From positions 69,066,501 through 69,130,500 of the forward strand of contig OY720349.1 of NCBI GenBank assembly GCA_963082975.1: 64,000 nt of DNA, read 5' to 3'. A program made the translations under genes and the position numbers. Shown here in pieces: positions 56,340-64,000 of the stretch. The DNA comes from Labia minor (lineage: Eukaryota > Arthropoda > Insecta > Dermaptera > Spongiphoridae). Positions within the stretch are counted from its first letter, which is position 1, and every line of letters begins with the position of its first letter. The notes beneath the pieces were generated by a model. That model was not told where the DNA came from and did no database searches. It worked only from the letters and a program-made list of their open reading frames with translations.

Positions 56340-57817
56340 TACATACTTTGAATTGCTTTAAAATAATGCAGGTGAATAATCTTATTGATTCAATTTTGAA
56401 TCCAATAAGATCATAGAAACATACCATGTAAATACTATATTAGCAACTAATTATATATTTAGTTCATAATTATTCATTTATTATTCAAATTAATTTCCAG
56501 TATTCATTATTTTTTTTAAAAAAAAATACTTCGAAAATAATTATTAATCATAGATATGATATTATTTTAAATTTGCTAATGAATTATATTCAAATTTAAT
56601 AAAACATTTATTATGATATTCGTATATATTTTTTATTTAAAATAATAATTTATCATCAAATGAAAACTTTTAATATTATAATGTGATTTAAATTAATAGT
56701 AATTTTAGAATTGAGAGAAAAATAAGTGGAAAATAATAATAGATTTCAATGCTTGTATAAATAAAATAGTGAGTTTATAAAACATTTTATAACCATATGA
56801 GAAAAATTATTTTCGAGAAAATTTTTATAATATTATGTATATATTTTAAATTTCAGTAATTATGTTTTAATGATTAAAGAATATTGGATAATAAGTTTAA
56901 AAAAATTCAATATAGGTATATGTTGGTTTAGATTTCCGTGAATGTTATTATTATTATTATTATTATTATCAGATATTGCGATGTTTAATAGTATAGATTT
57001 AGGTAATATTTCGGGTTTCTGTCTGGAAGCTAATTTATATTTACATACGCTATACTCTTGAACTTTTAATTGAATGTTTACAAATATTATTATAATTAAT
57101 AAATATTTTTTATTTTTAACAAATGAATGATAAAATAAAATTTCCAAATTCATATCTTCAATATAAATGATTTTTTATAAACTATTTAATATATTTCAAT
57201 GTGATCAAAATAAAATGAGGATTATTAGCTATTTTCTTTTCTCGATATCCTCAGGCGAATATTATTTAATGTCTTGAGGAACTAAAAAGAAAAATGATAT
57301 TAAAAAAAACAAACGAAAACGAGCTAAAGAATAAAAGAAGAAAAAACTCATTAAAATTCTCTATTTAGCTACATATTTAAATAGATGATAACTTCGATGA
57401 TATAACTTACTTCTCAATAAGAATTTAAAAAAGAAACAATGACTTCTTTGTTACTCTAGAAACATTTTTCTTTATTTATAAAGTTTCTCTACTCTTTTAG
57501 CTTTTGAAATTATCTTTATCATTATTATATTATTTCAAAAAAAATTATATATACCTATATTAAAATATTTTCAATTTTTTTTTTTTTTACTTTTGAAACT
57601 TAAAATAACATAATTTGATCACGTATTAGACTGAAAATATTATTGTTGACAAGGCAATATTCAAACAAATTTTGCAGATTAGCTTTGAAAGAATTAATTA
57701 CAATGTGACAAGATGAATTGACTTGAATATTGAGAATACTAGACTTTATTTATAAAATATGATTTATCAATAATGCTAAATTTTATATATTAATTAATAC
57801 GTTCAATATTTTTATTG

Positions 57818-57850
<33 letters not shown>

Positions 57851-58349
57851 ATATATATATATATATATAAATTAAAATTTTATTTTTTCAATTAAATTGT
57901 TGCAATAAGAAACTTGATTGATTATTCTATCATAAATTTATTACACTATTATTTATTAACCTGAAGATATTTTGATAATATAAATTAAAATACCAATGTC
58001 AGGGCCTTTTATTATATATATAATAATATATTACAAATTTTGATGACATTTAGGAAACTAATTGAATAATAATAAACTATATATAATGAATAATACCTCT
58101 ACAATAATAATACATAAATATTTTAATATTTTTGCATAAATGATAATATATTATAAATTGTTTTAAGTATTGTGGAAAAGTATATTTAAATAATTCTATT
58201 CGTTTTGTTTTTTTCAGTATTTTTTATTAAAATTGTTTTTTTAAATTTGTAATTTTTTGTATAACTTGTAAGGTTTGAATCTTTAACTTCAAGTTAGTAT
58301 AGTCAGGACTATATCATTTAAACATTATATATATATATCTTATAAATAA
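56340..58349. other. AT-rich interval without genes
   Basis: No gene. (ATT)n at about 56945-56968, and (ATCT)n followed by (AT)n at 57821-57869. The 97-residue minus ORF at 56860-57153 spans the (ATT)n as an N run and is not credible. Confidence 0.45.
58262..58320 (-). ncRNA. Possible tRNA-like relic
   Basis: The minus strand reads AATGATATAGTCCTGACTAT then AAAGATTCAAACCTTACAAG, with a box-B-like GATTCAAACC about 30 bases after a weak box A. No good acceptor stem. Confidence 0.25.
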
Positions 58350-58850
58350 AAATGACTTTTGTAATTGCATCACTCAATAACGCCTGGACCAATTTTGACA
58401 ATTCTTTTTTTAAAATGTTCGTTGAAGTCCAAGGATGGTTTTTCCGGCGAGAAAAAATCGAATAATTGTCGGGAAAACCCTAAAAACAGCCCTTTTCTTT
58501 ACATTTTCTTATTGATGACGTCACAGCTAGGGAGGACGAACATTTGGAATAAAAGTTGTTGCTTATCTGACCTCCCTACCTCCCCGAGAAATTCTCACTA
58601 AAAATGTTTATAATATTTTTATTTATTAAATCAAACTAAATATTATTTTTTATTTCAATATTTTTTTAATGTTAATACAATAATTTTTATTTTATAATCT
58701 ATAAAATAATTTAATTATTTTAAAAAACGGCGGTCTTCATTTTTTTTACTCTCTACTGACTGTGACTGTAAGGATGATCTGTGCTGTGAATCCCTTCCTT
58801 CTCAGTGTCGAATAGAAATAGATGATATTACTTGGATAAATTTTTAAGAA
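58350..58850 (+). repeat. Family H repeat
   Basis: The stretch from CTCCCTACCTCCCCGAGAAA to AATAGAAATAGATGATATTA recurs as the reverse complement at 60940-61185 with moderate divergence. The first part (CAATAACGCCTGGACCAATT) resembles Helitron-type non-coding ends but has no match here. The plus ORF at 58365-58601 is not family-like. Confidence 0.55.
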
Positions 58851-59184
58851 AATTAATTAATTTTTTCAAATAAATATCTAATTATTTCCAGGTAATTTTA
58901 TATATATTTTAATATTATTATTATAGTTTTAATTTTTTTAAGTAATTTCTTTTTATTTTAATTTTTATATTTAAGCTAAATATCATTTAATATTTTTTAA
59001 ATTTATTAATTTAATTAAATACATTTGTTTAAAATTGTTTTTCATAATATCAAATAGTTTGAATTTCTATTTAAAACGTTTTATTTATTTAATTTAATTT
59101 TATTTATTTTTTGATCATTTTATTTGTATTTTTATATTAATAATTGTTTTTTTAGATAATTTAAAACATTTCGATTCCCTTTTT

Positions 59185-59561
59185 TACCGACCGACGATAG
59201 TAAGGGAGGTATTGTTTTCACACCAAATTTCACATGAGGAGATTTTTTTACATATCACCACGAATGTATTGGTTTTATCCTCGGGAAAAATCATCTTCAT
59301 TATGTTTTTCATAATTTAAAATTATATGACGTCACCCAGCCCTTCATGACGTCACAGCCTCCTTATTATAATCACGGGCAACGCCGGCTACTTCAGCTAT
59401 ATATTATAAATAAAATAAAATTAAAAATATTTATGTTATATTTATATCTGTTTTTTATTACATTAATAGATATATTAAAATTATTTGAAATTGTTTCTGT
59501 AGCTGGAAATTAATTTATTTCAAACCGTCGGTCGGTTCAGACCTGGCTACAGGTCAACTTA
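59185..59561 (+). mobile_element. Helentron-like element (family B), copy 7, with an inserted fragment
   Basis: From TACCGACCGACGATAGTAAG to GGCTACAGGTCAACTTA. The microsatellite-bearing middle is deleted. At about 59362-59398 it contains extra bases, CACGGGCAACGCCGGCTACT then TCAGCT, absent from the other copies. CGGGCAACGCCGG-type hairpin plus CAGCTA is itself a common rolling-circle 3'-end motif, so this may be the tip of another element. Confidence 0.7.
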
Positions 59562-59675
59562 TTACTTGATTAATTTTGAATTTTGATTTTATTTATTTAT
59601 TTACTTAAAAATTTAATTTTATTAAATAAATATCTAATTATTTTCAGGTAAGTTTATATATTTTTTATTTTTTAA

Positions 59676-59740
59676 TCTCATTATGCTAGCTAAAATTGTT
59701 TGTTTGTATTAATGGTTTCGAGGCAGGAAAAGTGATGGGG
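59676..59740 (+). repeat. Family A 5'-end fragment
   Basis: TCTCATTATGCTAGCTAAAA follows an A, as at the family A 5' ends elsewhere, but in plus orientation and without the rest of the element. Confidence 0.5.
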
Positions 59741-59764
59741 TTTGAAATTAATAGTGATAATGCA

Positions 59765-59772
59765 AAATAAAT
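59765..59772. repeat. Left 8-bp target-site duplication of second hAT element
   Basis: AAATAAAT before the hAT terminus, repeated exactly at 63081-63088. Confidence 0.85.
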
Positions 59773-60224
59773 CAGGGCTTCGAACCGGAACTGAACCGAA
59801 AACCGAAAACCGAAAAAAACCGGTATTTTTGTCGGAACGAAAACCGGAGCTGAACCGAAAAAAATAATATCGGTTTATTTCGGTTCAGTACGTGTTCAAT
59901 CCAGAGTTGCCACAAGAGGTGTTTTGGCAACACCCAAGCCCGAATTTTTTTCAATTAGTTATGCCTCGCACTGCATGGTGTCGCTAAAAACTTTGTTTCA
60001 AAAATTAGTGTCCTAGTCATACTCTCCCTTCGGTTGTGTTGGCAGCGTCTCGTAGTCGCAATACAGAATTTAATGTTTTCATCGTTTGTTTAATACTGAT
60101 ATTTTGATTTAATGATAGTATTAATTTTTTAAATTATTTATTCCATTTGTTACAGGGTTATGTATTGATATAAAGAAAATGATTCATAAATATAAATAAA
60201 ATTATTAAATAAATTTAAACAAAT

Positions 60225-60503
60225 ATTGAATACCTTTGACCAAGTACGAAGATTAGACAGTAAAAAACTTATTTTAGAATTTTGGGAGGAAAATAAAAAT
60301 ACATATCCTCATTTTAACAAAATTGCATGTTGGTGGTTTTAGGAGATACTGCAACACAAGTTAGTGTTGAAAGAGCTTTCTCTGGTTTAAAGTTTATTTT
60401 ACGAGACAATAGAAATAGTTTAAATGAAAATATATTAGAAGATATTTTAATAATTAGAGGTATAATTTTCATCTTTTATAATTCTAGTTATAATTATAAG
60501 TAA
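60225..60503 (+). pseudogene. hAT transposase C-terminal remnant, frameshifted copy
   Basis: Same dimerisation-domain remnant as at 11.1-11.4 kb: DQVRRLDSKKLILEFWEENK, then one inserted base (TTGCATGTTGG against TTGCAATGG) shifts the frame before VSVERAFSGLKFI. Dead. Confidence 0.8.
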
Positions 60504-60680
60504 ATATATCCAAGAATCCTGTATACTTTAACATTAAATATACGAATTTGTTTCGTTTGTTGAGTGTTTGAAAGTAGAAGGATGTAAAAAAATATTCATA
60601 CTTATTTGTTTCGTTTAATAAATTATATTAACATCTTATATTATATACTTCTAATTATTATACCTTTAATTAATTATTAT

Positions 60681-60931
60681 TAGTACCGGGCCCCGAGCCT
60701 CGGCTCGGTACTTAAGTTAAAAAAAATGATTCATTATTATTGGGTTTGGCTGGTAATATTAATACCTGAGATACCGAGCTGTCGCTCGACCCTTTAAAAA
60801 ATATTAATATATAATTCTTTAATTATTTATTACAATTATTAAATGTTGCATCATTGCATCAATCTGATTAAAATGAATTGAACTGGGGACCTCAATAATA
60901 CAAACAAACAATTTTAGCTAGCATAATAAGA
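60681..60931 (-). mobile_element. Helitron-like element (family A), copy 2, internally deleted
   Basis: On the minus strand it begins TCTTATTATGCTAGCTAAAA and ends GGCTCGGGGCCCGGTACTAA before T. Here the 3' end satisfies CTRR (CTAA). It lacks the TTTAGAAACATACC-to-GAGCGG middle present in copies 1 and 3. Confidence 0.65.
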
Positions 60932-62170
60932 TTAATCCAAGTAATATCGTCTATTTCTATTCGACACTATTTTCAGTTATGAAATGAACAGTCAGTAGAG
61001 AGTAAAAAAATTGTAATTGAACACCGCCGTTTTTTAAAATAATTAAATTATTTTAAAGATTATAAAATAAAAATTATTGTATTAACATTAAAAATATTGA
61101 AATAAAAAATAATAGTTTGATTTAATAAACTAAAATAAAATATTATAAACATTTTTAGTGAAAATTTCTCAGGGAGGTAGGGAGCCCAATTCATTTAACC
61201 ATCCATGTTACATAAGGCAAAATAATGTCTTAACACTCCCTTTTTTAAAATTTAAAATAGAGGGAGAGAAAGAGTTTCAATTATATTCGAATAGTCGATA
61301 TATTCTATATATCAGTATTTTTTTTCTGAATTTAATACCAAGTTGATTTTCAAAATTTTCTATTCTTTATGCATATGATTGATTACATGTGTTAAAATTT
61401 AAACAAATTCAAATATTCTAATTTTTAAATTTATATATAATTTAATATTATTTTTTCGAGACTAATGGCAAATACCGGTGGCCCTAATCAGAGCAAGAGA
61501 AGACACCTTAAGGTAGCGGCCCAGTCGATGATGTTATATGGATCGGAGATTTGGGCTTTACAACAATATTTTAAGTGAAAAAATGATTTCTTGGTTATAT
61601 AAAAATTAAAATATTATTCGTTATATCTTTATTATACAGAAAAGTAGGCGTGTTAATATAAAATATATACTTGGGACACCGAACTATCACTCGACCCTTT
61701 AACCAATTTACTTATACAATTTATTTTTATATACTTTAAAAATTTTACAATTTTTTAATTATTTATTATAATTGTTAAATGGGATTTCTAAAAATGACCC
61801 ATTCAAAATTTGTTTCCTAAAATGTTTCAAATTAATTATATCAGTGTGTCTGTTTCTCGATTTTTTAAATTTTGATTTTGGATTCGATTAGAGTTTAAAA
61901 TGTGTAAATGTAAAGTGTGGTCTTGGTTTTTTAAAATTCATTTGGGAACATGGTCAAATCGGCGGTCAAAGTTGAAAATTCCCCCATATATTATAACTAC
62001 TGTAATTAGTATTCTTATAATGTAAAATTATAAAGAAAAAATACTTAGATATTATTGTAGACATTTTCATTCTGTAAATTAAATAATTTTATTTCATTTA
62101 AATAAATATCTATTTTTAAATATTTTTTTCTCTATACATTATTTATCTAATTCTCACAATATATTAAGAT
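60932..62170. other. Material between two family A ends: family H, F and LINE pieces
   Basis: It contains family H inverted (60940-61185), family F without its family B insertion (61186-61450), a LINE fragment (61459-61563) and a diverged family A 3' region (about 61664-61850). How it came to lie between two family A elements inside the hAT is unclear: either one large composite family A element or serial insertion. Confidence 0.5.
61459..61563 (+). pseudogene. R1/jockey-type LINE reverse-transcriptase fragment
   Basis: The plus strand reads RLMANTGGPNQSKRRHLKVA then AQSMMLYGSEIWALQ, in one open frame of 35 codons. It matches the segment after the RT palm in R1/jockey-like LINEs (RLMPNxGGPxxxKRRLLxxVxxSxLLYGAExW). 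It is cut on both sides, so it is a small captured or truncated piece. Confidence 0.75.
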
Positions 62171-62805
62171 CATACTGGGACCCTGAGCCTCGGCTCGGTA
62201 ATTAAGTTAAAAAAAATTAATTCATTATTATTGGGTTTGGCTGGTAATATTAATACTTGGGACACCGAGCTGATATACAATTTTTTAATTGATTTATTAC
62301 AATTATTATCATTGCATCAATCTGATTAAAATGAATGGAACTGGGGTCCTCAATAATACATAAATATGTATTATTAGGTATGTTTCTAAGTGCATGAATA
62401 TTTTTTTTTATTATAAGAATGATAAATATTTATCGTAATTTATAATTATAAAATATTATTAAAATATATATTTTTAATTTTATTTCGAAATTAAATAAAA
62501 ATTTTTAAAATATTTTAAATATAAAAAAAATATTAATACAATATCCTTTAAAAAAAGGCGGGAGTAAAATTTCAAAATGGATGCCATTTTTGACGTCACC
62601 CATATATAATTTTTAATTAAGAAATAAATAATGAAGCTGTATGTTTCAAGAGATATGATCAATAAAACTTAATTTTTCTTTATAAATACTATATCTAGTG
62701 TGAATTTGAAAAAAATCGTTAGAGCGGTTTTTGAGAACCAATGGCTATATATAGAAATATAGATATATAGATATATACAATTTTAGCTAGCATAATAAGA
62801 TAAGA
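62171..62805 (-). mobile_element. Helitron-like element (family A), copy 3
   Basis: On the minus strand it runs from TCTTATCTTATTATGCTAGC to ACCGAGCCGAGGCTCAGGG and TCCCAGTA. It is close to copy 1 (49.9-50.5 kb) across AATCGTTAGAGCGG, the TGACGTCA-like site and GGTATGTTTCTAAG. Its right end is the exact junction with the hAT (AAATCTTATC on the minus strand). The 60-residue minus ORF inside is random. Confidence 0.65.
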
Positions 62806-63080
62806 TTTATATTATATTGTATCAATTCATGTAGTATGATTTAGGGTGGTAGCAAGAAATATTTTTATATATTTATGGCAGACTCGGCATACCCCGACCT
62901 AAATTTCTAATACAAATAAAAGGTCTTTAAAATTAATTAATCGGAGCTGAACCGAAAACCGAAAACCGAAAAAAACCGTTATTTTTGCCGGAACGAAAAC
63001 CGGAACCGAACTGATATTTTTTTTTTTTTATTGAACCGGAACGAAAACCGAAACGAAAAAAATAACGGTTCGAAGCCCTG

Positions 63081-63088
63081 AAATAAAT
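63081..63088. repeat. Right 8-bp target-site duplication of second hAT element
   Basis: AAATAAAT, identical to 59765-59772. Confidence 0.85.
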
Positions 63089-63109
63089 AGTATCAGAGCG
63101 AATAATATT

Positions 63110-63560
63110 TGCAAAGAATTTAAATCGAGGTTGCAATCGGGAAATTATTATCAAAGGGGATCAAAATTAAAATATATAAAACAATTATTTTTTCTGTTGT
63201 ATTATAGGGGTGGGAGGCATGGTCTATAACCCTGGGAGATGAGAGTAGATTCAGAGTATTTGAGAAAAGGATTCTTCCCAAGATTTATGGGCCAAAGAAA
63301 GATGAGGACACCGGGGAATAGCGGAGACTGCATAACAAGGAATTGCATGACCTCTATGCATCTCTAGATATAGGTTATAAAATAGAGAAGGCTGGGTTCG
63401 GCAGGGCACATGGCTAGAATGGGAGAGGAAAAATATATTGGTGGGGAGTTCGATTGGAAAACGTCCGTGTGGAAGACCAATTGTGAACAGAGAGGACATT
63501 GTAGGAAGGAACGTGAGAGAAATGGGACAGGGTAGGAGTTAGATGGTTATAGCTCAGAAT
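63110..63560 (+). pseudogene. LINE reverse-transcriptase C-terminal fragment (third family D copy)
   Basis: On the plus strand, GMVYNPGR-type damage precedes FRVFEKRILPKIYGPKKDED; then TGE and a stop, HNKELHDLYASLDI, and later GRPIVNREDIVGRNVREMGQ in another frame. It matches the RT tails at 0.3, 2.4 and 29.3 kb but with several frameshifts and a stop at GE*. It ends at QNRDT and passes straight into the family D terminal hairpins. Confidence 0.7.
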
Positions 63561-63654
63561 AGGGACACTCGGGGGGTACAGGGGGCGGAGCCCCCGTCTA
63601 GGTGTGGAGAGCGCCGAAGGCGCTCGGAGCAGCTAGTTGATAATAAAAATTTGT

Positions 63655-64000
63655 TCTTTGTTACTTTCCCGCATACTTCGTATAAGGGAAGTATTGGAAT
63701 CGTCAAAAATTTCGACTTCGAGATTTCGATAGATCTTGACGTTTTAGACCTCCCTGAGTCGGAAAATACCATTTTTCGAATTATGTCTGTGTGTGTGTAT
63801 GTATGTATGTATGTATGTAATGTCTGTGAGCAAATTTACTCAAAAACTAATTAAGCTAGGACTTCGAAATTTGGTACACCGATATTATTCACAGTTTGTA
63901 GATTTCTATCAAAATTTCGTCAAAATCGGTTAACCGGAAGTGGTACTTTACCTACACTGGTTGCGTTTACCTTTCAAGTAAAGTTCCAGTTTGCTTCGAG
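63655..64000 (+). repeat. Repeat with microsatellite and GGTAC motif, incomplete at window end
   Basis: After CGCATACTTCGTATAAGGGA it contains GTGTGTGTATGTATGTATGT, then AACTAATTAAGCTAGGACTT, CGAAATTTGGTACACC and TCAAAATCGGTTAACCGGAA. The order (microsatellite, then GAGCTAG, AAATTTGGTAC and ATCAA.TTTTG) parallels family E internal sequence, but the ends differ and the right side runs off the window. Probably another Helentron-like family. Confidence 0.5.

Larger units (their letters stand above)
59773..63080 (+). mobile_element. hAT transposon derivative, copy 2, carrying a nested insertion
   Basis: Ends CAGGGCTTCGAACCGG and GGTTCGAAGCCCTG with the 8-bp duplication AAATAAAT. Removing 60681-62805 leaves about 1183 bases that align with copy 1 (1182 bases, opposite orientation). 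Ages can be ordered: family D first, then this hAT, then family A inserts. Confidence 0.9.
59741..63636 (+). mobile_element. Helitron-like family D copy 3, 5'-truncated, interrupted by a hAT element
   Basis: TTTGAAATTAATAGTGATAA (59741) matches the minus strand of copies 1 and 2. The match resumes after the hAT at about 63090 with GAATTTAAATCGAGGTTGCA, then the RT tail, and ends with GGGGGCGGAGCCCCC, GAGCGCCGAAGGCGCTC, GGAGCAG and CTAG at 63633-63636 before T. Here the RT tail is joined directly to the terminal hairpins (AGGGACACTCGGGGGGTAC), lacking the several hundred bases of spacer in copies 1 and 2. Confidence 0.65.

Overview
The window is animal genomic DNA, very AT-rich, and most likely from an arthropod (probably an insect). 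I base this on the mobile-element mixture: Helitron/Helentron-type elements, hAT and mariner DNA transposons, jockey/R1/RTE-like LINE fragments and a Ty3/gypsy-type LTR element. Bacterial features (ribosome binding sites, operons, dense ORFs) are absent. I found no convincing intact host protein gene. Nearly every long ORF is a transposon fragment, an antisense shadow, or low-complexity sequence. Composition, copy counts and identities are by eye, not computed.

Layout. 0-6.6 kb: two copies of a Helitron-like element (family D) that carry the C-terminal end of a LINE reverse transcriptase, then nested family B, F and G repeats, then a tandem pair of GACA-microsatellite repeats (family C). 6.6-10.7 kb: AT-rich, with two short unique islands. 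10.7-11.9 kb: a hAT derivative with a perfect 8-bp target duplication. 12.5 kb: a large near-perfect palindrome. 13.1 and 15.5 kb: GC-richer islands. 17.4-21.4 kb: an LTR retroelement on the minus strand with identical 358-bp LTRs. Its internal region holds broken gag, protease and reverse-transcriptase-start pieces followed by a long coiled-coil coding region with 18 eleven-residue repeats. This is the most interesting object in the window. 23.1-23.75 kb: jockey and DDE transposase remnants. 26-34 kb: family E and four family B elements plus a LINE fragment. 34.5-36.3 kb: a LINE tail and a broken ZBED-type hAT transposase. 36.8-38.1 kb: a GC-rich island and a LINE relic interrupted by a candidate solo LTR. 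38.7-39.3, 43.2-43.6, 45.8-46.4, 47.5, 49.9-50.5 and 52.4-52.6 kb: further family A, E and B pieces. 50.7-51.5 kb: the largest non-repetitive, GC-richer, ORF-poor island. 55.5-56.3 kb: a dead mariner. 58.3-64 kb: a stack of nested elements (family D interrupted by hAT, which is interrupted by family A elements).

How the parts relate. Families B and E share a Helentron-like layout: an inverted repeat at the 5' end, its partner near the 3' end, a 3' hairpin and an internal microsatellite. Family D has the classic Helitron 3' end (hairpin then CTAG). Several insertions can be read exactly because an empty paralogous copy lies in the same window. Scattered unique islands in an otherwise gene-free, repeat-rich interval would fit distal regulatory DNA of an unseen neighbouring gene; this is an inference only.
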